A stretch of 64,000 nt of DNA, taken from Salinisphaera sp. (lineage in GTDB: Bacteria; Pseudomonadota; Gammaproteobacteria; Nevskiales; Salinisphaeraceae). The notes under the pieces are model-generated. The model had not been told where the DNA came from, searched no databases, and worked only from the letters and a program-made list of their open reading frames with translations. Shown in pieces: positions 48,304-54,260 of the stretch; positions within the stretch are counted from its first letter, which is position 1, and the number at the start of each line of letters is the position of its first letter. Position numbers and translations under genes: made by a program. The stretch covers positions 1 through 64,000 of the forward strand of contig NZ_PBYA01000031.1 of the NCBI RefSeq assembly GCF_002729955.1, read 5' to 3'.

Positions 48304-48324
48304 ACGACTAAACTTGGGAAACTT

Positions 48325-48618
48325 ATGGCTGTTTATGTAGCTCTGATCGTATGGTTACTGGTATTCCTAGCTGTCTGCTACTTTGTCGATCACTATCCAA
48401 AATGTAGGTACTCACTGGTCTGGGGCGGCATTGTGTTGGTATTCGCATCCATAGCACTACCGCTGATTGCGCTTAATATGACTGACGCTAGCGCGGCAGT
48501 TAATGCCACAGCGTTGCCGGAATTCGTAACTCAGCTAACAACAATTCTCGGAGGGGCTGTTGGTGGTTCTTTCGTAGCTCACGGACTGATCACTACGAAT
48601 CCGAACAAAAAGAAATAA
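48325..48618 (+). CDS. Cassette 1: small membrane protein
   Basis: This 97-residue product has two clear hydrophobic helices near the N-terminus (about residues 3-19 and 31-52) and a possible third (about 72-88). It ends TTNPNKKK. No family is recognised. The ATG at 48325 was chosen because a GGGA ribosome site lies 7 bases upstream and it is inside the cassette; a longer frame would start upstream of the attI core. The TAA stop is directly next to the attC1 R'' box, as is common in cassettes. It is the cassette nearest attI and so possibly the most recent insertion and the best expressed. Confidence 0.65.
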   Translation: MAVYVALIVWLLVFLAVCYFVDHYPKCRYSLVWGGIVLVFASIALPLIALNMTDASAAVNATALPEFVTQLTTILGGAVGGSFVAHGLITTNPNKKK

Positions 48619-48717
48619 ACCCAACAAGTCGCTGCAGTTGACCGCCCAAAGCGCTGCCGCGCTTTGGGTACCCTCCGCGCTTTGCGCTCCGGCAGCAACT
48701 GAGCTTAAGCGTTGTAC
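48619..48717 (+). repeat. attC1
   Basis: R'' is ACCCAAC (48619-48625) and R' is GTTGTAC (48711-48717). The L boxes GCTGCAGTTG and CAACTGAGC pair except for one extra G, the usual extrahelical base. The spacer contains a perfect inner hairpin, CCCAAAGCGC with GCGCTTTGGG (48645-48668). Length is 99 bases. Confidence 0.88.
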
Positions 48718-49058
48718 GGCGGTGGGTTGGTATGGCTGTTTAGCGGTGGAGTCGGATAGCAAGTTCGTACCAATAGCTCGGTTTGGCCCCTTTGTTCGAC
48801 ATTTATCCGATTGAAGCTGCTTTCTCCACGTCGGCCAGCTCGACGCCTTCCCGTCATGGGCTATTCGCGGTAAGTTCGGATTCGACGCATTCTTTCTTCA
48901 GGCGCGTCAGGTTTTGGGGTCCGCTGGCAAGTTCGAGGGAGCGTCGAATGGGGCAGTTCACGTACAACGAGTCGCTGCAGCCGACCGCCCAAAGCGCTGT
49001 CGCGCTTTGGGTTCCCTCCGCGGCCTTCGGCCGCTCCGGCGGCGGCTGAGCTCAGGCG
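48712..49058 (+). other. Cassette 2: near-duplicate cassette without credible gene
   Basis: This 347-base unit runs from the cut point in attC1 to the one in attC2. An 88-codon TTG frame (48783-49049) runs into the attC and is probably not a gene. Comparison with cassette 3 (same length, no gaps) shows changes spread over all three codon positions, with mostly non-synonymous effects. That argues against protein coding. The outer thirds are most alike. It may be a promoter, small-RNA or spacer cassette. Confidence 0.6.
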
Positions 49059-49064
49059 TTGTAC
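48962..49064 (+). repeat. attC2
   Basis: R'' is GTACAAC (48962-48968) and R' is GTTGTAC (49058-49064), exact complements. L boxes are GCTGCAGCCG and CGGCTGAGC, again with one unpaired base. Inner hairpins are CCCAAAGCGC/GCGCTTTGGG (48988-49011) and GCGGCC/GGCCGC. Length is 103 bases. Confidence 0.9.
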
Positions 49065-49405
49065 GGCGGTTGGTTGGTATGGCTGTTTAGCGTTGGAGTC
49101 GGATAGCCAGTTCGTACCAATAGCTCGCTTTGGCCCCTTCGTTCGACATTCGTCGGATCGAAGCTGCCTTGTCGGGGTCGGTGAGCTGGGCACCTTTGTG
49201 TAAGCGGCTATTCGCGGTAAATTCGAAGTCAGCGCGTTCTTTCTTGAGGCGCGTCAGGTTTTGGGATCCGCTGGCAAGTTCGAGAGGACGTCAGCCGACG
49301 CAGTTCACGTACAACGAGTCGCTGCAGTTGACCGCCCAAAGAGCTGGCGCGCTTCGGGTTCCCTCCGCGGCCTTCGGCCGCTCCGGTGGCAACTGAGCTT
49401 AGGCG
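49059..49405 (+). other. Cassette 3: near-duplicate of cassette 2
   Basis: This 347-base unit is the same length as cassette 2 and aligns without gaps, with the middle third most diverged. The parallel 88-codon frame (49130-49396) again runs into the attC. The two cassettes are probably copies of one ancestor that duplicated in the array and then diverged. Confidence 0.6.
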
Positions 49406-49411
49406 TTATGC
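49309..49411 (+). repeat. attC3
   Basis: R'' is GTACAAC (49309-49315) and R' is GTTATGC (49405-49411), which complements the next R'' box. L boxes are GCTGCAGTTG and CAACTGAGC. The spacer has the GCCCAAAG core, with small changes in its inner hairpin. Length is 103 bases. Confidence 0.9.
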
Positions 49412-49439
49412 CTATTTCTCGAAATAATTTAGATTTTCT

Positions 49440-49865
49440 TTGCAATATTTTAGCCAAGCTGTAACAGTTATCGGGGCTCTACTCGCGGTTGTGGAAATTT
49501 GGTTTCCCCAAGTCTCGAAGTCTATAGAGCGAAACCTTAATCGAGGTATAAGTTCGCTTGAATCTTTTCGAGTCGAATACGGAGAAAGATTCCGAGAGTT
49601 AGCTTCTAGAGCAGATCAGGCTATGAAGAAGGCTTTAAAGGGCCCCCAGGTCGTTACAGCGCAAGAGCTTAAGGACCAGGCCCTAGAGTCATTGATAAAT
49701 ATCAAGGCGTATCTAATTTTCTACGCCGCGACGCCGTTGGTTCTTTGGGCGCAGTTTTTTCTGAGGTCGATCCTTTTCCTAATATGTGTTGGAAAGGGAA
49801 AAGCTGTCGGTGGTATAAGCGTCATAGTTTCAACTATAGGCGTGATCTTGAGCTTTTACGCATAA
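49440..49865 (+). CDS. Cassette 4: membrane protein, start uncertain
   Basis: This 141-residue product has an amphipathic or weakly hydrophobic N-terminus (VTVIGALLAVVEIWF), a charged central helix region (about residues 27-80, likely coiled) and two C-terminal membrane segments (about 88-118 and 120-140). No family is recognised. It starts at a TTG with no obvious ribosome site. A short ATG frame (MPISRNNLDFL) begins at 49408 and ends at 49464 in another frame, so an N-terminal frameshift is possible. The stop lies within the attC4 R'' box. The sequence is visibly AT-rich. Confidence 0.6.
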   Translation: MQYFSQAVTVIGALLAVVEIWFPQVSKSIERNLNRGISSLESFRVEYGERFRELASRADQAMKKALKGPQVVTAQELKDQALESLINIKAYLIFYAATPLVLWAQFFLRSILFLICVGKGKAVGGISVIVSTIGVILSFYA

Positions 49866-49910
49866 CAGTCCGCTGCAGTTGACTGCCCAAACTGACCTTG
49901 GGCGTTATGC
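49860..49910 (+). repeat. attC4 (compact, 51 bases)
   Basis: R'' is GCATAAC (49860-49866) and R' is GTTATGC (49904-49910), exact complements. The left L box GCTGCAGTTG is intact, but the central spacer seen in attC1-3 is missing. The right side continues as AAACTGACCTT, leaving a short stem of CAGTT/AACTG. Confidence 0.8.
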
Positions 49911-49968
49911 GCGATCGTCACCATAAAAGATACGCATTACATTTGAGGTAAAAAAGGGGGGGTAAGAG

Positions 49969-50397
49969 TTGCGATCAATTGTTCTTGCAATGGCTCTTTT
50001 GGCAATTGCCATTACGGGGTGCGCTACCGATTCCAGCAAAGAACAAGTTCACTCGACGTCATCGCCATCTGATGGCAGCGGTGCCGCTCGACACAAAAGT
50101 CGAGAAGAACTGCATCAACACTTACGCGACCAAGTCGAAAGAGATGCCACGCGCTGCAAGCGTAATAGAGAATTTGCGCAGGGCGTGTTCGTTGGCCGGT
50201 ACAAAGGAATTGAGCGCGATGCTTGGCATAACAAGCTTTCTGAGAAGGAAATGCCCGACCGTCGGAGGGGGGTTCTTTCTGCAATTGTCGACGCGGCTTA
50301 TGATCGACCGCTTGGCAATACTAACGAAGAAGTCGCACAAAACGCGACAAAGTTCGGTCAAGATGCCTTCAGCACATGTATGGATATGGCCCGTTAG
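49969..50397 (+). CDS. Cassette 5: predicted lipoprotein
   Basis: This 142-residue product starts with a signal peptide and a lipobox, IAITGC, at Cys18, so it is probably anchored to a membrane as a lipoprotein. The mature part is hydrophilic and rich in charged residues, with a second Cys near residue 63 (TRCKRN) and a third near the C-terminus (FSTCMDM), which could form a disulfide. No family is recognised. The TTG at 49969 was chosen because it gives the full signal peptide and has a G-rich ribosome site just upstream. It lies inside the cassette, 58 bases from its left edge. Confidence 0.65.
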   Translation: MRSIVLAMALLAIAITGCATDSSKEQVHSTSSPSDGSGAARHKSREELHQHLRDQVERDATRCKRNREFAQGVFVGRYKGIERDAWHNKLSEKEMPDRRRGVLSAIVDAAYDRPLGNTNEEVAQNATKFGQDAFSTCMDMAR

Positions 50398-50440
50398 AGC
50401 GCAATGAATATAGAACGTTAGAGAAAAACGATAGGCAGGC

Positions 50441-50515
50441 GCATGACAAAGCGCTGCGGTTGACCGCCCAAAGCGCTGCCGCGCTTCGGGCGGCAAGTGA
50501 CCTTCGGCGTTGAGC
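50441..50515 (+). repeat. attC5
   Basis: R'' is GCATGAC (50441-50447, one mismatch) and R' is GTTGAGC (50509-50515, matches GTTRRRY). The L boxes GCTGCGGTTG and CAAGTGACC are recognisable, with CCGCCCAAAGCGCTG shared with attC1-3. Length is 75 bases. Confidence 0.8.
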
Positions 50516-50532
50516 GTCACATGGAGTTTGCT

Positions 50533-50973
50533 ATGCACAAATCTGACTCAACTGAGCAGGTGGACGCAGAAACGTACATTCTTCGGTTACTTGAAGCGGA
50601 GTTGAGTGCCACGTTCGATCCGGCCGCACCGCTGCCCATTCCTTCTCGAGTTCAACCGGATGCGATCGATCCGGTGAAAAAGATCATCGTTGAGGTATAT
50701 GCCCGAGTTGGTCCGGTAAAGGGCGCGCAGCTTCACAAGATCAAAGGCGATGTTCTCAAACTGGCACTGATTGGGCAGCAGGCCGGCCCCGACTGGCGTC
50801 GGATCCTTTGCTTCGCATCGGAAGAAGCAGCTGCCTACGTTACAGGGCAGTCTTGGGTCGCTGCTGCGGTTAAGCATTTTGGAATCGAAGTAATCGTTGC
50901 ACCGCTTTCGGACGAGCATAGAGAGCGTGTCACGTCAGCCCAGGCCCGGCAGCGTATGGTAAATCCGGAATGA
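50533..50973 (+). CDS. Cassette 6: unknown, restriction-endonuclease-like motif pattern
   Basis: This 146-residue soluble protein has no recognised family. Its middle segment shows an Asp (DAIDPVKK) followed by IIVEVYARVG and KGAQLHKIKGDVLKL. That arrangement of acidic and Lys residues recalls the PD-(D/E)xK nuclease fold and is seen in some widespread uncharacterised proteins. The assignment is by pattern only. The ATG at 50533 is preferred over the one at 50521 because GGAG lies 6 bases before it. The stop is at the edge of attC6. Confidence 0.6.
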   Translation: MHKSDSTEQVDAETYILRLLEAELSATFDPAAPLPIPSRVQPDAIDPVKKIIVEVYARVGPVKGAQLHKIKGDVLKLALIGQQAGPDWRRILCFASEEAAAYVTGQSWVAAAVKHFGIEVIVAPLSDEHRERVTSAQARQRMVNPE

Positions 50974-50974
50974 C

Positions 50975-51046
50975 GCCCGACCAAGCGCTCCAGCCGCACG
51001 GCTACTCGCTGCGCGATCAGCCGTCGGCTGAGCTTAGGCGTTAGCC
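50975..51046 (+). repeat. attC6
   Basis: R'' is GCCCGAC (50975-50981, one mismatch) and R' is GTTAGCC (51040-51046, one mismatch). L boxes GCTCCAGCCG and CGGCTGAGC pair with one extra base. Length is 72 bases. Confidence 0.75.
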
Positions 51047-51060
51047 ACTAGAGAAGCGTT

Positions 51061-51702
51061 GTGCAAGGACCGAACCCAGAATCGAAGCACCCGATGGAGG
51101 GGTTCCCACAGGTGTGCTTCATCAAGAACACGGTGCGTAATCCCAATATTGTCATTGGCGACTACACCTACTACGACGACCCGGTGGATTCGGAAAATTT
51201 CGAGCGCAACGTGCTTTATCACTTCCCATTCATCGGCGACAAGCTGATTATCGGCAAGTTCTGCGCCATCGCCCGTGGCGTGAAGTTCATCATGAACGGG
51301 GCGAATCACAAGATGTCAGGCATATCTACCTATCCATTCCAGATTTTCGGGAATGGTTGGGAGAAGGTCATGCCGGCTCCCCAAGACCTGCCATACAAGG
51401 GCGATACCGTGATCGGCAATGATGTGTGGATAGGCTACGACGCGCTGGTGATGCCGGGTGTCCATATCGGCAACGGGGCGATTGTTTCTTCTCGTTCTGT
51501 TGTCGTATCCGACGTGCCGGCTTACACGATCGTGGGCGGCAATCCGGCCAGGCCGATAAAGCAGCGCTTCGGCGCCGAAGAGATTGCAACGCTCAACAAG
51601 ATCGCGTGGTGGGACTGGCCCATCGAAAAGATTACGAGGCACCTCGAGCGGATCGTATCGGGTGATGTAGAGACCTTGGCAGCCTGCGCGCACGAGTCTT
51701 GA
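51061..51702 (+). CDS. Cassette 7: Vat/CatB-type xenobiotic acetyltransferase
   Basis: This 213-residue hexapeptide-repeat protein is like streptogramin A (Vat) and type B chloramphenicol (CatB) acetyltransferases. Matching motifs include VIGDYTYYDD, FIMNGANHKMSG (with the catalytic His), TYPFQIF, WEKVMP, GNDVWIGYDALVMPGV and YTIVGGNPARPIK. The closest resemblance by eye is to Vat. Whether it acts on an antibiotic is unknown; many environmental members do not. The GTG start has an AGAAG site upstream. No attC follows, so it may be the last, or an orphaned, cassette. Confidence 0.85.
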   Translation: MQGPNPESKHPMEGFPQVCFIKNTVRNPNIVIGDYTYYDDPVDSENFERNVLYHFPFIGDKLIIGKFCAIARGVKFIMNGANHKMSGISTYPFQIFGNGWEKVMPAPQDLPYKGDTVIGNDVWIGYDALVMPGVHIGNGAIVSSRSVVVSDVPAYTIVGGNPARPIKQRFGAEEIATLNKIAWWDWPIEKITRHLERIVSGDVETLAACAHES

Positions 51703-51731
51703 AGCTGCGCGCAGGCCGGCTGCGACGGTTT

Positions 51732-51748
51732 AGACGCTGATAGCGTCT
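51732..51748. other. Hairpin after the last cassette gene
   Basis: AGACGCT and AGCGTCT form a perfect 7-base stem with a GAT loop. No T tract follows, so it is unclear whether it acts as a terminator. It is not an attC. The rest of 51703-51885 holds nothing recognisable. Confidence 0.3.
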
Positions 51749-51885
51749 TGGCACCCCTCGTCGTGTGGCGAAGCCAGCGTACGATCACGTTCGTGGGAAT
51801 AGGTTTTCAGCTCCAGCGTGGTAGTGCTCGCTAGCGGCACGCCCGGCCATTATTATGGCGCGTCAAGTCATCCGGGATGAGTCGT

Positions 51886-52221
51886 ATGTCGTTGCCGCCG
51901 TGCCCTGAATGTCAGTCCGAGTTTGCCTATCGTGATCAAGCGCTTCTGGTGTGTCCGGAGTGTGCGCACGAATGGAATCCGGACGAGGTGGCCTTGGAAG
52001 ACAAGCCCCGGGTTAAAGACGCGAACGGCACAGATTTATCCGAAGGCGACAAGGTCACTCTCGCGAAGGACGTGAAGGTAAAGGGCAGTTCGACGGTGCT
52101 GAAAATCGGCACGAAAGCCGTGGTGAGACGAATTCTCGATGCGAAGGATCACGAGCTGGACTGCAAGGTGGACGGCGCCGGCGAAATGATGGTGACGGCG
52201 GCGTTCGTTAAGAAGGCTTGA
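51886..52221 (+). CDS. yjdM: YjdM/PhnA zinc-ribbon protein
   Basis: This 111-residue protein matches E. coli YjdM in length and pattern. The N-terminal zinc ribbon is CPECQ...CPECAHEW, with four Cys residues. The C-terminal PhnA domain has VKDANGTDLSEGD, DVKVKGSSTVLKIGTKA and DGAGEMMVTAAFVKKA. It was once named for phosphonate use, but its role is not established. The ATG at 51886 was chosen to match the homologue N-terminus (MSLP), with a GGGATGAG site upstream; an in-frame ATG at 51877 is possible. It is likely a host gene at the edge of the array. Confidence 0.9.
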   Translation: MSLPPCPECQSEFAYRDQALLVCPECAHEWNPDEVALEDKPRVKDANGTDLSEGDKVTLAKDVKVKGSSTVLKIGTKAVVRRILDAKDHELDCKVDGAGEMMVTAAFVKKA

Positions 52222-52622
52222 ACGGCGGCTTACCCCTGTCTGCCGCACGCTAGCGCGAGCCCATAGCGGCGTGGGCGCGGCTGCCAGGTTCAATCAGCGG
52301 TTCGCGACCAGCCTCCTACGCAAGGCGCATCCCGCCGCGAGCCCAGCACGCGGCACTACGAGAGATACACGCCGGACGTGGTACAACCACTACGCAACTA
52401 TCAGAGGTCTGTCCCAGCTTCGACTAGACGTTGTCCGGGTACGAACCGTAGGGCGGGCGCTCGGAGGCCTTGCATCATGCGTTTACCACGCCGCTGATCG
52501 ACGATCGCGAGGCTCTGTCCGCCAGTTCAAATAACGGGATACGATGCTTTCTGATGCGAGGAGTTAGAGGTCACTTGCCTGGCATCGGTGGCTTTCAAGC
52601 GTTCGGTTTCAAGGAGTCTTCC
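52222..52622. other. Long intergenic region with no recognised gene
   Basis: About 400 bases separate yjdM from the lipoprotein gene. Open frames here are short and low in coding character. No attC consensus, tRNA or terminator was found. It may be an integron-flank remnant or long regulatory DNA. Confidence 0.35.
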
Positions 52623-53207
52623 ATGCCGAGTCTGAACCGTGTGCCCTTGCTCTTTCCCGTCGTTCTCGTGCTTCAAGGCTGTTCTTACGCGCTGGTTCCG
52701 GAAACCAGCGACCCGCTCCGCAAGATAGATCAGGCGTATCAAATGTGGAGCGTAGGTCGATGGGTTCCCGCCGAGGGATTGGGTCGGGAAGCCCTAGCCA
52801 TGGCCGAACAGTCTGGTGACCCGGTGGCGATCGCGAATTCGCATCGCTATCTGGGCAACTTCTACAAAAGCGGTCTATACCGGGAGCACGCGCAGTGGTT
52901 CGCCGAGCAGGGGCGTTATGATCCAACGAGCGGCTTATCGATCTTCCATTTCGAGAAAGCCGAACAGACCTGGGCATCGATCGATAATCATGTCGGCATG
53001 GCGTTGGATCAGTTCAATCAGGGCGTGGCGTACTCGATCGACGACGATCATGAAAAAACCTGCGAGAGATATGCCACGGCGCTAGACACGTACGAATCCG
53101 CGCATGAAGAGTTCGCGAATACCAAGCTTCCGATCAGCTCCCACTTCAAGGATTTTCCCGAGATGATCGACGCCTTCAGCGAAGAGGAGAACTGCGAAAA
53201 TCTCTAG
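52623..53207 (+). CDS. Lipoprotein with possible TPR-like repeats
   Basis: This 194-residue protein has a signal peptide with lipobox VLVLQGC (Cys20). The mature part is helical, with segments such as AEGLGREALAMAEQSGDP and ANSHRYLGNFYKSG that resemble tetratricopeptide helices, followed by SIFHFEKAEQTWASIDNHVG and DQFNQGVAYSI. Partner-binding at a membrane is the likely type of role. No family name is certain. The start at 52623 gives the signal peptide; the frame is open further upstream without coding character. Confidence 0.7.
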   Translation: MPSLNRVPLLFPVVLVLQGCSYALVPETSDPLRKIDQAYQMWSVGRWVPAEGLGREALAMAEQSGDPVAIANSHRYLGNFYKSGLYREHAQWFAEQGRYDPTSGLSIFHFEKAEQTWASIDNHVGMALDQFNQGVAYSIDDDHEKTCERYATALDTYESAHEEFANTKLPISSHFKDFPEMIDAFSEEENCENL

Positions 53208-53693
53208 GTGGTCGTGTTTTCTTGGCGGCACCGGCGACGCGCTGAAAATTAAAGCCCATCCGGTTCTTAACCGGAAGCGGTATGGTGGACTCTGGACTCG
53301 TCGCCGCGACGTGGGTTGGTTTGCCTGCCGCCGGGGCTCGGCGAAGAACCGGCAATTGTGTTTGCGGTAGCAGCGCATTTACGCGCTGCGCGCGCAGCGC
53401 TGGCGTAGGGGTAATGGCCAAAGTCCGGCCGGGTGGCGATCCGTGTGCGGGGAGGTTAGCCTATGCACCCGCTTTGGGGTGTAAGGCATTGCGCGACCGT
53501 CAACATGGCGGTCACGAATCCGCAGTTTGCAAGCTGCCTTGCAGCGAAACCAAGCGACGCCGGGCTGCGGGCTTCGCGCGTATAATGACGCGCCGTCGCG
53601 TTTTTATAAGGTCGAACTTTGACATCAAGCCATTGTTTTTCGAGCTCTTTGTTCGCCGCCGAATCGGGTGCGGGCGAGGCGGCCCGCTAGCAC
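53208..53693. other. Long intergenic region before the ECF sigma gene
   Basis: About 490 bases with no convincing gene. It has a perfect hairpin CCGGTT-CTT-AACCGG near 53258 and smaller inverted repeats, for example GACCG...CGGTC near 53497. A strong -10-like TATAAT is at 53581-53586 and a TTGACA at 53619-53624, but they are in the wrong order to form one promoter. Confidence 0.35.
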
Positions 53694-54260
53694 GTGGCCG
53701 ACCGGGAGCAATTGGCCGCGTTGTTGGCGCGCACGGCCGAGGGTGACGAGCGCGCCTTTCAGCAGCTTTATTCGGCGACTTCCGCGCAACTCTATGCGCT
53801 GTTGCTGCGTATCCTGCGTAACCCGGAGCAGGCTCGGGATGCGTTGCAGGATGCCTACGTGAGGGTTTGGCAGAAAGCCGATACCTATGCTCCGGACCGG
53901 GGGGCGCCTCTGACGTGGCTGTTGTCGATTGCCCGCTATCGCGCACTGGATGTACTCAGACGCAAGCGCCCTGAAGTGGCGATGCCGGAGGAACCCGACA
54001 TGATGGCTACACTGCTCGAGGATGAGCAGGCGCTCTCTCCGTTGGAAGAGAACGAAAACCAGCAGTCGCTCGACGCCATTCAGGAATGCCTGAAGACGTT
54101 GCCGGCACAGCAGCGCGACAGTGTGTTGCTTGCCTATTACGAGGGGCTGACGCATCAGGAACTCGCGCAGCGACTGGATGCCCCTCTGGGTACGGTCAAG
54201 AGTTGGATTCGCCGTGGCTTGCTGCGGCTACGGGAATGCCTTGCGGAGCGTGCGTCGTGA
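53694..54260 (+). CDS. ECF-family RNA polymerase sigma factor
   Basis: This 188-residue sigma-70-like factor of the extracytoplasmic type has region 2 with FQQLYSATSAQLYALLLRILRNPEQARDALQDAYVRVWQ (about residues 20-58) and region 4 with LPAQQRDSVLLAYYEGLTHQELAQRL and the recognition helix GTVKSWIRRGLLRLRE (about 130-180). The start is a GTG at 53694. The downstream anti-sigma gene overlaps by 4 bases (GTGA), so the two are translationally coupled. The inducing signal is not apparent. Confidence 0.92.
   Translation: MADREQLAALLARTAEGDERAFQQLYSATSAQLYALLLRILRNPEQARDALQDAYVRVWQKADTYAPDRGAPLTWLLSIARYRALDVLRRKRPEVAMPEEPDMMATLLEDEQALSPLEENENQQSLDAIQECLKTLPAQQRDSVLLAYYEGLTHQELAQRLDAPLGTVKSWIRRGLLRLRECLAERAS

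Larger units (their letters stand above)
47197..51702 (+). mobile_element. Chromosomal integron: intI, attI and a cassette array of about seven cassettes
   Basis: The element has all three defining parts. An IntI-type recombinase is read leftward, an attI core lies just beyond its start, and a series of attC sites in one orientation follows. Six attC sites are visible at 48619-48717, 48962-49064, 49309-49411, 49860-49910, 50441-50515 and 50975-51046. The first three share a core of GCTGCAG, CCGCCCAAAG and CTGAGCT; the others are shorter and more divergent. Cassette genes are read away from intI and look more AT-rich than the flanks. The array appears to end after the Vat-like gene, because no seventh attC was found. 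The left boundary is the intI stop. Confidence 0.85.

Noticed and set aside
48265-48324. A longer N-terminus for the cassette 1 protein
   Set aside because: It would cross the attI recombination point, which would be lost on cassette excision; the ATG at 48325 has a ribosome site inside the cassette.
48861-49193. A 110-codon minus-strand frame spanning attC2
   Set aside because: It crosses a cassette junction and is made largely of attC sequence; not a stable gene.
48783-49396. Two 88-codon frames in cassettes 2 and 3 as real genes
   Set aside because: They run into the attC sites, start with TTG without a ribosome site, and the changes between the two copies do not favour synonymous positions.
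48619-51046. Reading the regularly spaced repeats as a CRISPR array
   Set aside because: The repeats are long, imperfect and palindromic, differ in length (51-103 bases), contain R and L boxes, and separate units of up to 605 bases with genes; a nearby integrase explains them as attC sites.
53581-53624. TATAAT at 53581 and TTGACA at 53619 as one promoter for the ECF sigma gene
   Set aside because: The hexamers are in the wrong order and too far apart to be a -35/-10 pair on the plus strand.
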